The notes under the pieces were generated by a model that searched no databases, was not told the origin of the DNA, and saw only the letters and a program-made list of their open reading frames with translations. A stretch of 64,000 nucleotides of DNA from positions 16,965,258-17,029,257 of the forward strand of contig JBBMNZ010000001.1 in assembly GCA_037954325.1 (NCBI GenBank), given 5' to 3'. This DNA is from Fistularia commersonii (taxonomy: Eukaryota; Chordata; Actinopteri; Syngnathiformes; Fistulariidae). Position 1 is the stretch's first letter; every line of letters starts with the position of its first letter. Both the position numbers and the translations under genes were made by a program. This document shows positions 38,761 to 51,007 of this stretch, one piece after another.

Positions 38761-41198
38761 GCCTGAAGTGATAGTTTTGATATTTCCGAAAACCAACGCA
38801 GGATTTGTTTTTAATCAAAGGTTTAGGTTCAGGCTTCCAAGATATTTCCAAGATGCTCTTTTAACACAATTTAAATAATATCGACGTTTGCACAAACACT
38901 TTGTATATGTTGATCTATTCTTAGTTGTGATGTTTTAACAAGTTTGAGTCCAAGTATCTATTGCTGTAAAATGGAATGAGCCTTAATAATTAAATGTGGC
39001 TTCGCATGCTGATGCAGGTTTTTTTTTATTGCATGAACAGTCGGCTTGCGTTTGTCGCCAACAAAACCCCTGTTTAAACTAAAATACGTCACCCAGTTTG
39101 TCTGTTACGAAAGATATGCTGTATGTATGCAGAAATTACATGGTAATGGCCCATGTGAGTGTGTGTTCATGGGGGGGTTTACAAAAAACGCATTCCGTAA
39201 TCATCACCTGAATGCAGCACGGCGCGCACGCACAAAAAACGCCCCTAAGATGTCACATGACCGCGCTAAGCTTTGACGCTAAGCTTTGACGTTCAGATAG
39301 ATGAGACTCACAAAACGTCATTTTATACACTTTATTTGATAGTCAATCACCTGAAAAAAAAGGTTGAAAGGCCCCTTTTAGTCAAAATTGAATATATTTT
39401 TCAACAAAATATATATCTTTTCTTTTGTCATAAAATAAGGAGCGTCTCTTTTTTTATACATTTTCAGTGATTGTTATCAAGATGCACATGTTTCAAGTCC
39501 AGTCAAGCTCCGGACAGAAACTCCACACATAACAAAAGCATCCATTGAAAAGATGTGAAATATCATTTACTTTTGTCAAACGGAGGAAAACAAAAGGCTT
39601 TTACAGGGGCAAATATTTTCTCTGAGTTTCATCAAACGCCACTTGCCTTGCCACAAACGTTGAGTGCCTTTTGTCTTCAGATGGGCTGGTATTTGAGGAC
39701 TACATAATGTCTCATCAATATAGTCACTCAAACTTAGAAAAAAATTGCATGAAGACTTGGGAACCTGAAAGCAAAGAAATAAGAAAGGCTCGTCCAAAGA
39801 AAGGCAAATGAAAGTCATTGACACCTTTTTTTTTTTTTACATTTTGGGCATTTTATAATTGAATTGAAAATTGCAATAATGGCTAAAAGTTGATTTTAAA
39901 CGATTTTGAATTTTGTCAACATTTTTGAAAGTCCCTCTAGCTGCCCAAATCGCCAAAGCACTGAATAAAGCACTTTGTTTTTCGATATTTTTGGAAATTC
40001 TCACATTTTATCAAAGTAACCTATTCCTCTTTTTTTGAGGATGTTTGTGTAGGTTGCAGGGTAACTTCTTACCAAATGTTAATGTTGCATTATCTTCTGA
40101 GTCTAAAATCAGTCAAATCAATGTACTCATAATAAAAACAAAACAAACCAGAAAAAAAACAACAACTTTGAATTGAGTAAAAAAAAGATTCATTTAAATA
40201 CCTTCTGTATTAAATAATTGTCAAGAACAAACACAGAGATTTCCTTCAATACAATTTGATGTTTAGCTTTAACAACTGTGGTTAAGACCTACCATTGTCC
40301 TCCCCCGAATTATACAATTAGGCATATTGGGTTCGAACAATCATCCTTGGAATCGATTAGTGGTCGATTACTGTTCGATCCCCGCGCTTCCCCAAGCTTG
40401 TTGAAGAAGCCACTGATCCCCTAGCGATGCTAAGTAGCTACCTTCTGCTCATGGTTCATCCATGATAGGTAAAATCCCATGGTCAAATTTCACTGTTATG
40501 CTGCATGTATAACTGAATATGACAAATAAAGGGATGCCTATTTATAAAAAAGCGCAGCCGTAAAACACTGTCTAATTTTTCACAGGCAAGAAAAAAATAA
40601 CACTTTCCTCATTTTGCCCTAAAATGAAACGACAAACAAACGATCATATGGCTCATTTCGTGGTACTTAAAGGGAAAGACAAAACAAAAATGATCTTTTC
40701 CTGTTGCTGACTTTCACTGAAGAGCGTCGGCAGCAGAGGGCGACAGAGACATTAGTTGACGGTCAATAACAGCACACAGAATGGATACCAAAACACGGGA
40801 AATGAACACACCACCAAGGATAGTAGAGGAAATCACAGGAGAAAAAAAACAACGAAGAAAGTGTATCGGTGCGGTTTCTGTCCCCACCTGTTGTGAACAT
40901 CCCTGACTCCACTCGCACTCCAAGCGAGCGACATTGAAAATGAAATAAATGTAAATAAAAAAAAAATATCCAGAAAGCTGCTTTTGTCACATTTTCACAC
41001 ACGGTGAGTGGCAGTTTACCCACCGTGACCAGGCGGGAGACCCTGTTGATCCTGAGGCGGAAAAAAGACGCATTGTCTTCCGAAAAAGGTTTTGTTTTAC
41101 AATCGAGAACCACCTGGTCCTCCCTGCTGATCGCGAAGGCTGCATCTCCCCGGCGTTGGAGTGCAGCGCGGTGGTGGGATACGAGGAGGGGCCTCGGC
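38761..41198. other. Intergenic DNA between SGPP1 and the SERTAD4-like gene
   Basis: AT-rich sequence with a SINE copy at 40.3-40.5 kb. The part next to 41,198 is the 3' UTR of the SERTAD4-like gene, of unknown length. No other coding sequence seen. Confidence 0.55.
40325..40545 (+). repeat. SINE copy
   Basis: Contains TACTGTTCGATCCCCGCGCT (B-box-like), GAAGCCACTGATCCCCTAGC, GGTTCATCCATGATAGG and AATTTCACTGTTATGCTGCA, ending near GACAAATAAAGGG. It is the same body as at 14.7 and 25.8 kb. Confidence 0.7.
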
Positions 41199-41609
41199 TC
41201 AGCCGTTGTCGTCGTCTAGGTTGCACAGGAGGACCTGGTGGTTGCCGTTGAGGCCCGGGCTGGAACCCAGGCGATACAGGCAGCCGGCCGCTGGGCAGCA
41301 GGGCACCAGCTGATACTCCTGCAGCTCCTCCAGCCTGAATGCCGGAGAGCAGCAGCCCTTCACCAGCACCTTCACCCGCTTCCTGTCTGAGAACATCAGC
41401 CTACGCTGACCCCTCGCCTCCTCCTCCTCCTCCTCCTCCTCTTCCTCCTCCCCCTCGGCCTCTGGCTCCTCACCCTCATGGTGGATCTTCCTCAGCAGGT
41501 TGTTGATGAGGACGGAGCGCCGCAGGTACGCCTCAGGGTCCTCCAGGAACCGTAGCTTCTCCAGGGACAGTTTCAGGATGCAGCTCCGGTCCTCCTGCAG
41601 TATCAGGTG
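41199..41609 (-). CDS. SERTA-domain protein, SERTAD4-like, last exon
   Basis: The 3' coding exon: acceptor TTTTTGCTCAG, then 136 codons and a TGA at 41199. The start encodes the SERTA motif, LKLSLEKLRFLEDPEAYLRR followed by SVLINNLLRKIH; human SERTAD4 has MSLEKLKFIDDPEVYLRR with the same SVLINNL. SERTA proteins bind partners such as cyclin-dependent kinase or PP2A components and modulate transcription; SERTAD4 itself is poorly understood. After the SERTA helix comes an 11-Glu run (41418-41450), a basic RKRVKV stretch and a Cys-containing C-terminus (CCSPAFRLEELQEYQLVPCC) ending LLCNLDDDNG. The protein ends much earlier than human SERTAD4, which has a long Ser-rich tail. It is a SERTAD4 relative rather than SERTAD1/2/3, because the preceding exon also matches only SERTAD4. 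Confidence 0.85.
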   Translation of the reverse strand, partial: HLILQEDRSCILKLSLEKLRFLEDPEAYLRRSVLINNLLRKIHHEGEEPEAEGEEEEEEEEEEEARGQRRLMFSDRKRVKVLVKGCCSPAFRLEELQEYQLVPCCPAAGCLYRLGSSPGLNGNHQVLLCNLDDDNG

Positions 41610-43322
41610 CTGAGCAAAAAAATATTATTGATTCTGTTCAAGGAAATGGATCAGAATTCTATTGCAAGAACATCTGAACCATGAATGAACACAACAGAAA
41701 ATGAATCAAGAAGTGAATACAGAAATAAAGAAAATGAACAATGAGACATTATGACTGTGAAACAGTGAAAAGTATTACACAATGTCTTCCACATCATATA
41801 TAAGAATTTAGCAGAACTTAGGAACAATATTTACGATGAATCAGGTATTTTTTGTCATCTTTACTTTGGATGGTGTGGTTTGACAATTTGGTCTGATATA
41901 AAGTCGGTATTTTATAGTGGATATATAAGTAGACGGATGCTGGAATTGGAGCTGTCAGGCAGGAGCTCTAGAGGAAGACCAAAGAGAAGATTTATGGACG
42001 TAGTAAGAGAGGATATGAAGGTAGTTGGTGTGAGAGAGGAGAATACAGAGAATAGGGTTAGATGGAGAAGGTTGATTCGCTGTGGCGACCCCTGAGGGGA
42101 AAAGCCGAAAGGAGAAGAAGAAGAATAAAGTAGGTATTTGGTATTTCCTTGTGTGAGCAGCTCTCTGTACACGATAACTCCACCAACAGAGGTACACTCA
42201 GACATTCATCAAAAAGGCTAATCCTTCAAATAGTGTTCGATGGCCAGTCCCATCTAACGTGGATGGGGTAGCAATCATCACAAAACCACAATGAGAGAAA
42301 TCCCATCACTCACTTTTTCATTCACATCAACAGACATGTATTCAATGCACGCACTGACTTTATTTGGAATGTGAAAGGGAGAGGGAGAATCTGAAGAGAG
42401 TCCGGGCTGGGAAAACAGAGGCGCCACACAGAAAGAAACCATCAAAGCTAACTAGATTAATAACGCAAGTTTTTTTTTTTGATGATATTTCAATGTTTTG
42501 AAGTGAAATTCAAACATTTTGGAAAACTCTAACTTTTTGGAATAATAAGCCTCTAAGCATTGTTACTTCAGCAATATTTTTTTGTATCACTTAATTGCAA
42601 TTAAGCATCCTACAGATATGTTTTTTTTTTCTGAGAAGGAGTGCCAGTTTGGAAAATAAATTGACAAAAAAAATAAAATTCTTTCCATTTCAATTTTACT
42701 GCATAAATGCTTCAAAATACGGGCAGTCATCATACTGATACACCAAACTCAATATTTGTATTTCTGCTGCTGTTTGTCAATATAAAGTGTTGACCCCAAT
42801 TTTTTGCACAACATTGTTAGACCAAGTTAAGACATTTTATTTGAGCTTGACTACCTGATGTGTACCTAATAAACTCTGTAACTATGTTTGGCTCAAATTT
42901 TATGGACGTTATTCGCAGGACAAAACAGAAGCAGCGAGATTTCTCTGAGGTGTGTCTGCAGTCATTATAACATTATATTGTCTGCATAGAATCGGAAAAA
43001 AAACACATGTGTTGCTGCACACTGAAGGACAACAAAAAGAGAGTGAATAAAAATGAAAAGGGAAACATCGCACATGGATGACAGGTAGGAAAGGGTATAT
43101 GTTGTATTCAGAGAGAAAAAAAACGAGAAAAAAACAGGATGGGTTGAAAAGAAATAAAGCACAAACAGTCTGACTTAAAGGATGTCATTTGATAAAGAGA
43201 TCCACACATGGAGAAGGTCGCAGCAAATCAAATCTGTCCCTCTCTGGTGTTGTTTGGCCCTGAATCACACAAAAGAGATAAGATGTGAACAGCAAGAGGA
43301 GAAGAAAAGAACGTGGTCATAC
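41610..43322 (-). other. Intron of the SERTAD4-like gene
   Basis: A 1.7 kb intron between AAA/GTATGA and TTGCTCAG. It contains a plus-strand RTE 3' tail near 41.9-42.1 kb. The rest is AT-rich with no recognisable feature. Confidence 0.75.
41915..42122 (+). mobile_element. RTE LINE 3'-end fragment
   Basis: Carries CTGGAATTGGAGCTGTCAGG, GGAAGACCAAAGAGAAGATT and a terminal GGTTGATTCGCTGTGGCGAC with CCCCTGAGGGGAAAAG. The RTE element at 30.6-33.6 kb and the copy at 61.7-62.0 kb have the same end. It is severely 5'-truncated. Confidence 0.85.
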
Positions 43323-43442
43323 TTTTTGAAAATATCCCTGTAAGCCTCGATGCAAAACCTCCTCCTCCGCATATTTCCTCTTGAAGTAGGCAACTTTCGA
43401 CGTTGTTAAATGGTTTGGTCTCTCTTGCTGTAAAAGCAGCCG
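43323..43442 (-). CDS. SERTA-domain protein, SERTAD4-like, penultimate coding exon
   Basis: A 120-bp, 40-codon, phase-0 exon with acceptor TTCCGCAG and donor AAA/GTATGA. It encodes HLTTSKVAYFKRKYAEEE, which matches the SERTAD4-specific block PITTSKITYFKRKYVEEE in human. Joined to the last exon, the distance from this block to the SERTA helix is exactly the human one (24 residues between EEE and the MSLEKL-type helix), which supports the donor choice. The 5' boundary is less certain because a second AG lies 15 nt further in. The N-terminal exon with the start codon was not found, so the protein as listed is partial. Confidence 0.8.
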
Positions 43443-45858
43443 CTGCGGAAGGGGAACGTACAGATTGAAGGACAAGACTCGGGTGAAAATATGGTTTCTT
43501 TTTAACACTGCAAATAAAACATGCAACAGTTCCTGTATGATGGCACAATTCAAGGTTATAGCACTGGAAATGGTCAACAGTATGCTTTTTAACCGCTGAG
43601 CGTTCTTTCAGTGCACAGTGACGTTGCCTATTCATCGAATGCTCGTTTTCCACTGGTTGAATGACACTCTTGACAGATGGCAACTGCTCTCAAATAAATA
43701 GGCGACACATTTGAGGCTTTTTTCTTTGTCAGGGAGGTGTCAGTTTGGTGATATCACATTGATACTGACAAGCCATGGGTCACGAGGACTCTCCAAGCCA
43801 ATAGGGGGTAGCGCACTGTCTGAGAGGGTGCACTAACCCCTTCAAACGCAAGCACTGAATAAGTATCTGGGTAAATTGTGACGCAACGTCACAGAGAACA
43901 CATCACACCAGTTCTTCAAACAGCGCCGCTGCTTGCCCATCGACTCTAGGATCAACTGGAAAATATTGATCCTCTTGTTGAAGTGCATCCCCAAACTGGC
44001 CCCTCTATTCTTATCCGACCTGCTTCATATTGCCACTCCCGCCTCCTCTCTTGAGACTTCATCCGTTGCTCCCCCTGCTCACCTTAGCGCCATGTGATCT
44101 ACAGCAGTAAGTCATTCTGCTCCCCGACTCTGGAACTGATTCCCTCTTGATACGTGAAAAGCAGACTCTCTTTCTCAGTTTAAGCCAAAACTCAAACCCA
44201 TCTGTTCAAATTTGCCTACTCCCTGTAATCTCGATCAGCACAAATGAAATGCGTTATTATTAGTAGTAGGGTCAAAGAAATGCTGAGTGCAACAAAATGT
44301 GTGCTAAAAATGGCTGAATCCCTTCAGCGTGTCAGATCAGGAGAACTGCGCTGTTGTCTGTTAGCATCAGGTTCCCTAAACTTATTCCTGGGAAAATAAA
44401 AAGCAAGACCTGCACCCAGCAAGGAATCAGAAGGCAAGAGGAGTGGAGCCATGGAAACCAATAAGAATGTATGATGTTGTACTAAGAGTTGGGAGATCCA
44501 ATCTAGGATTTTGTTATTCTTCTGTATCTATTGATCAGTCTTTGTATTGAGCCCAACCCTTAAGAAATAATGGGTTGTAATTGGCAAGCAAAAGGAAATT
44601 GGACCAGAGGCTACAAGTTGATAGTTGATTTAAAGCTAAAGTTGGAGCATTTCTCTGGTCCACAAATGTGTTGGTGTTGTCCTCTGCTGACATAAGCTAA
44701 GTAAGCTAAGCTAAGTCACACCGTCAAGCATTTGTAGTGACACCATGGTTTCCAATTTGTCTCCCCCTGTGATATCACACTGCACTGATTCAGATCTGGA
44801 TGTAGAAAAGAACAATATCACAAAAGTCATAAACAACCAAGGAGGGATAGTATCTGGTCTTGAGTCAGGTGCCATCAGGAAGAGGGTAACAGATGTAAGA
44901 AAAAAATACCATATTGGACACGAGCACCGCCAACCAAACTAAACTAGGTTGATTTAACTCCTGCTTTTTCTTTCCCAAGCATTCTGCTAATTTTTTAATT
45001 GGGCCATGGGAAACAGGTTCACAAAATAAAACGAAACATGGAAATAACACATAGCTTCAACATGCAAACGATATAGACGGTCTGATGTTTTGAACATAAA
45101 ATAATATTATCTGAAAGTTTCTTTAGTACGTGTTTAATGCATCGATTAAAAATTCCATCAAATGTATTTGTTATTACGCAGTCTGAAGAACACACTTTCA
45201 TTCCTGCCCAGAAGAGACTCGTTTGATTTGGAAGAAAAGGAAGATGAATAAGGTTACCAAGATAAGAAAGTGAGTGGATGTGTGTGTGTGTGTGTGTTGC
45301 GCTTTCAAATATCATGCAGAGGGAAGCTGTGTGGCTGCGAAACGTTACAGCCGCTGCGGTGACTCACGCTTCTAAGCGTCGAGCTGCAACAAGATTATTT
45401 CATCTGGGGGCGAAATGATGCAAGATGATAGGGGCAGGAGCAGGGAGCGTGCGTGGGAAGTGTTTGTACGTGTGTATTTTGTTTGCGTGGCGTGTTGGAC
45501 TCTTTACAAACACAAACACTCACGGATGTGTTGCACGGATGCAAGAGCGTGTGACCGAGCTCAAACATTCTCATTTGGAGAAAGAAAATGTGCAGATTTT
45601 TTTTTGTTAAATTCTGACTGAAATTAAACGTGCGCGCACGTTGAGTACATGATACAAAAATATAAGGTTAATATAAGGTTTGGGTGTCACAGCTGTTGCG
45701 ATTTATCTCTGATTCCCACATTGAGGGTAATTTTCAAACGCATTTCACCATATTTGCAATATTTTTGTTCTTTTGGCTCTGAAATATTTCATGGGTAGAA
45801 TTGAAATATAGACTGAAAGTTACATTTTTGATTTTATTTGAATAATTCCCGCTCTTAC
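43443..45858 (-). other. Probable 5' intron of the SERTAD4-like gene
   Basis: The 2.4 kb between the penultimate coding exon and the GTAAGA donor of the presumed first exon. It should hide the N-terminal coding exon, which I could not recognise. It includes a LINE fragment at 43.9-44.2 kb and a short GT repeat (45,277-45,298). Confidence 0.5.
43915..44225 (+). mobile_element. LINE reverse-transcriptase 3' fragment (L2/Rex1 type)
   Basis: The plus-strand translation gives RINWKILILLLKCIPKLAPL, then LSDLLHIATPASS, then SAPRLWN with in-frame stops. This is the C-terminal block found after the reverse transcriptase of L2/Rex1-like fish LINEs. It is a short, decayed fragment. Confidence 0.65.
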
Positions 45859-46150
45859 CTTCAACTGATCGCGTCCGGCAGTTTGGTCAGTCAGTCAAAT
45901 CCAGCTCGCAGCCTCGTCCTCTTCCACACCGCTCCGGTTCGGCCTGGCGTCTTTACGCGAGTCAGGCTGCGGTTCCTCCGGGCATCGGTGTCTCCCGCCT
46001 TCCCCTCTCAGCCTCCTAAAATATCCCGCTCCCGGCGACGGCGCACGCCGCTCGGCGCGCGTCCCCATTGGTCCCCGCGGAGGCAGATGTTTCTTGTTGC
46101 TAGGAGACTGCGAAAGCCGGGCGGCGACGCGCCGACGTGAGATCGCGAGT
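45859..46150 (-). promoter_or_regulatory. CpG island, first exon and promoter of the SERTAD4-like gene
   Basis: A CpG-dense stretch within AT-rich DNA. At its left edge the minus strand reads TTGAAG/GTAAGAG, a strong 5' splice site, so a non-coding first exon ends at 45859. Its position about 2.4 kb upstream of the SERTAD4-like coding exons, on the same strand, makes it the likely promoter. A CCAAT box on the plus strand (near 46,068, read as ATTGG) also fits. Confidence 0.55.
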
Positions 46151-49100
46151 TTACCGCATTGGAGGCGGCTCTGTGCGCAAATACGCGTGCGCTAACTGTC
46201 CCCCTGTAAACATCCCGATTCTTGTTTAAACACCAAAACACAGCCTTTTCCTCTAAAACTAGAACTCTGGCAATTTTAAAATGTTTTATTTTTGTTCAAA
46301 AACGCGCCTTCGAATCACTTTATACACGGATTTTATTTTTAATTGGGGGGGGGCGCTTTTTTTTTTCCAAGTTCGATTCAAGAAATATCTCCCAAATAAA
46401 TTTGGCCCTTGTGCAAAGTAGTCGTGAGCACACGTCTGAACGAATGGGATTTTCCCCCGTATGCTATATTTATATTCTCTTTATTTTTGTTGTTGGGGCG
46501 TAGTTTAGACAGTCTGATGACAAATTGTGTGCGCAATTATACAAAAGATGATTGTTTGTGAATATTATATAGTAACAACTTTGTAATACTCCCTGTTTAG
46601 CCCTTTCCTTTTTGGCAAAAATTTTCTTGACTCCCTCCTAATCATCAAGACACAGTCCTTTCATTTAATTCCATTTTACGACTAGAACTGTACAATTTAC
46701 AAGGTAATCCCATTAACTTAAATCTAAATTGCTCTAGCCACCTTGTTAACCTTGACCTGTTTCCCTTGAAACATTACAATGCATTTAGCTGGAAAGGCTT
46801 TGAATAATTGTGAAAGTAGAATGAAATCAAAGGTAAAATTGGATATAACAAAGGAGGGAACATTTCTGTTATATCAGAGATGTATGCAGAAATATTGTGA
46901 GAATGATATATTGGGATTAAAACCTGGAATTCAGAACAGTAAGATTACAATTTCTTGACTCATAAATCAATTGATTGCTGGGAAGGAGACTTCCGGCAAC
47001 CAGGATTCATTGCATTTTCATTAAAGTTCCATTAATCAATCAGGATTAAATGGCACCTAATTGTTCTGACTGGCAAACAATTATATTCGAAGACATAAGA
47101 AAGAGGGAATAAATTATGTCATAATCCCTGAAGGAGGTCAGACTCCATACCCAGCAGCTAATAAACAAGTGTGTCAGCTGAAAAACTACAGCATCTGTTG
47201 CTAGAGATTAGATTTAAATAAAGAAAACACACATACTCGCTGGATACTTTCCCTAATCTCTAATCCAGTCAGAGAGATTTCCTCTGCCTTAGGAAAACTG
47301 GAAATCTGCACCGCCAATAGGATGATGTCCAATGGCGATATTGTTGCTGTGTTTACAACCCGAGAGTCACAATTAAGACGTCTGACTGTCTCAGTGGTGG
47401 AGAAGAACCCAAATCAAACAGATGGTGGACAGGCACTCCCACAGCCGGATCTTTCAGGTTTTAGAGGCAATGTCAAAAAACAACTCTGTACGCACAAACA
47501 ACATAAGTGGATATCTGGTGCTGCCGGGGTTTCGCATAAACGTTCGAATAATTTTTATTGTTTTCTCCAGATAATATAGGACAGGATCATATTTTGGTTA
47601 GCAAGATTATCTTGAATTTCCACAGGTGGGGAAAAAAACAGAGGAAAATAAAAAAATGAGGGAAAACAGAAACTTCTGCTCCTCTTCTACAGTACATGGT
47701 AGCAGGCCGATTACATTACTGACATGTGTGTTCTGTCAAATATTTCCTCTAAAAACAGGTTTAGCTAACTGTTAAGCTAACTCAAACAGACAACTAAGCA
47801 AGGATCATGTAAGAAACACAAACCTTAATGTTTAATTATGACAAAAGGTGACATCGTGGTAAGAGCACTCTGAAATTACTCTATGTAATTTACATAATCT
47901 GTAGCTTTTATTTGGTAAAACAAGTCTCATGTGAAGGCCTACAGACACCGCTATGGTTTTAGTGTCCGACGTTGCCATTTTGAACTCTAGATCCCATGCC
48001 GTTGCAGGCTCAATAATACCTGGACCAAGCCGGCCCTGGATTTCAGGAGAACACGGGAGAACAACCACACGGCTTCATGCAAAGATTTGGACTTATGGTA
48101 TTGAGTTAAAGTAACTCAACTCCTACTAAAACCAAAACAAAACACAAAAACATACCAAAATAACCCCCAAAGTTACAGGCACTTCATCACTGTATTACAT
48201 CTGCAGCATAATGTGATCCGTAATACAGTCTGGAATCTGGATCTCAGCATGCAGGTTTTTATAGAAATCCTTGAAAATACTCAATGTTTACCATTTTAAA
48301 AAAAAATATAGACCGGGTATTATCTATTCTGTACAGAAAACTTCTCATGCATGAAATACAACAGTGCAGTAGTGATACTTTGACCTTGGTCACATACTCT
48401 TACCAGCAAAACTCGACTGAATGCTGTTGCTGTGGTGAAAAAGCCATTCGGGTTCATAAATTGTTCTTCGAGGTACCTGGTTTGCAAAGGAGATGATATT
48501 TTGCAAGCGCTCACTTGGATGGCCAAACATAAATCACCAATAGTTAACTGACAGACTGCTAAACTTCACTTTGCTTCATAGTAGTTATTTTTGTCGTTTT
48601 TATTTGAATTGGTAGATTAAATTGGAAGCAATATCAAGAAACCTTAGTTTCTAGGGCAAACATGACATACCTGTTTGAAATTTGCTCATTTTTATAGTGT
48701 GCAAATGAGGTGGGATTCTGCAGCACTAGCTTAGCTACCTCAGCCTGAATTACAGAAAAGAAAATGACTGAATGCTAAACTACTTTGTGTATAAAATTGT
48801 TTTTTTTTTCAATCGAGTGGGTACTTCTGACAACTAACATCCAAGGAACTTTAACTTTTATGTACATGCAAGGGAACTGCATTCCACAAGGACTAGCTTA
48901 GCGAGCTAAACATGATTTGTAACAAAGAGCTAACTGTTTGCTAAACTACTCTGTCTCAAAAGTTTTTTACAGTGAAATTACTTGATATTAGGAATGAGGA
49001 ACATCAACAAACCTTTCATTTGTGTGTAAACATGACAAAACTATTTTTTAGTGTTCATTCTAGATCTTTTCTCAAAACACTTGCTTAGGCAGAGTCTGGC

Positions 49101-49466
49101 AAACTTGAAGAACAAAAACAAATTAATTGTTTGGTGCTTGTTTTTTTTCAGTTGAACAAAAGGTGATTTGAAACTATAACTTGGCAACATATGTGAAACT
49201 TAGACCACATCAAGTGAGGTCTCCCAAAAAAGTCTGTAGGGAAAATTTTATGCTATCATAAGCCTACCTGGCAACTAGCAGACTACCACTTTGGACAACT
49301 AAACGCAACATATCACAGCCTCGAGTATTTCTGCATTGTTAGAAGTTTGCAAAAAAAGCCGGGCCAACGTTATCAACTCCCTGACAAATTTTGAATGATG
49401 CACTTGTAGCAATTCAGGCTAATGCAAGCAACTTGTTCCCTTTTGGCCACTGCAATTGTTAAAACT

Positions 49467-49503
<37 letters not shown>

Positions 49504-50384
49504 AATCCTTGTGGTCTTTGTCTGTGCAGCTAAAAATACAATTTGAACAGACTGTAGCCTTTTTTTGCATCATTAACAGGTGCTAAATTAGCATTGTCTT
49601 CCAAATTAGTTAGTTAGCATGTCTATCAAATACACAGTATTTACATGTTAACCTCAAACCACTGACTAATAAAGTGAAATAAACCATCTATGATTGTCTT
49701 CTTCAGTCATCTAACCTTCAGAGACAGACTTTTTAAACTGCACTTCCAGCTCTATGAGTTGATAAGCCAATTTGTCTTAAAATTGTTAACAGGTGCATGG
49801 ATTTGTAAACCATCAACTGCTGTTGAATCTTTGGGTGAAAATATCAGGGTTTCAGACGGTCTAACTGACAGGTGCATACAGTGTAGCTTTGCCTCAAGAA
49901 CAAGAAACAAATCTGAATAGAGGTAGGATTCACAAAGTTAACATGACCTCTCCCTGCCCGCCATGTTGGTTTGACGTGAAATTATACAACTTTGATTAAT
50001 GCACATTTAGAAAATACATATCAAATAAAATTAAAAACATAAATGTACAAATGGGTGGAAATGTTTCAGAATTCCCATTCCCCATTGTTTTTAATTCATG
50101 AAATAAACTAAAAAATTAATGAAATGCACAAAATATGTTAATATGATATAATGTTTATGTCATTTTAAATAATTCATTCACAAAAAAAAAAAAAGCCATA
50201 GGCTCAAATGAATAAAATCCATGCTTCTGTTCCACAACTAGAGTTTAAATATAATTACACATAGTTTAATTAGCTCAAGAATTCCTTAATTCTCTATGAT
50301 ACATTATAGTATATCAATTATCAACTAAACTACTGGTTCTGCTCAAAGGGTAGCTAGCGCAAATCACTGTGCTGAGATGCAGAG

Positions 50385-50565
50385 TTTACACCTGGACAGG
50401 TGAGCTGTCAGTCACAGGACAACATATAGAGACAGCCAGCCAGTTACTCCCTTATTCTTAAGTATGGATAATTTAGTTTTCAATTAACCCACTGACTGTT
50501 AGGGACTAGGAGGAAGATGGAGAACTTGGAGAGAACCCAAACACAAACATGGAGAGAACAGAAAA
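50385..50565. repeat. Dispersed repeat fragment
   Basis: Contains ACCTGGACAGGTGAGCTGTC, CAATTAACCCACTGACTG and GACTAGGAGGAAGATGGAGA. It is the same family as the fragments at 20.3-25.5 kb and the opposite orientation to the copy at 62.6 kb. Confidence 0.65.
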
Positions 50566-50944
50566 ACCTAAATTCAACGACATTTTCCCTTCAGTCTTCT
50601 CTTCACTCACTTTCCAAGTTTAATCCAATACACAATTTTCTGGACCAATTTGATTTTGTGCCAAAACCAAATTCACCTGAATAGAATCATTAACCATTGT
50701 CATGATATTCTCAAGCGGAAAATTTGTGACTCAAAATAGCTGTGAGCTTAGCTGAGACTACGTGTTTCATAAATTCTTGTCTCACATTCTTTGTTTTCTC
50801 ATTTAAAACAGGTCCTATGCTTCGGATCTAGTTTTCCTGCCAAAGAAAACCAACCCTCAGACTAACACATCTGAGCTCCTGGTGTATGTGTGTGTTTGAG
50901 AACTCCTGAGGGTTTCAGCACCACTATCTGTTGACACAAACAAA

Positions 50945-50968
50945 CCCCCCCCCCCCCCCCCCACCGAT

Positions 50969-51005
<37 letters not shown>
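50945..51005. repeat. Poly(C) run and (CA)n microsatellite
   Basis: 18 C residues at 50945-50962, then 8 nt, then 35 bp of CA repeat. A second, imperfect CA/CG tract follows near 51,130-51,182. Confidence 0.95.

Positions 51006-51007
<2 letters not shown>

Noticed and set aside
37545..38771. Plus-strand frames of 121, 122 and 234 codons over SGPP1 exon 1
   Set aside because: Antisense shadows in a CpG island where stop codons are rare; the minus-strand frame is the conserved one.
43228..43683. 151-codon minus-strand frame overlapping the SERTAD4-like exon
   Set aside because: It is in another frame than the conserved block and its own sequence matches nothing recognisable.
45838..46140. 100-codon plus-strand frame in the CpG island
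   Set aside because: Arg/Pro/Ser-rich frame typical of GC-rich non-coding DNA; the island is better explained as first exon and promoter of the minus-strand gene.
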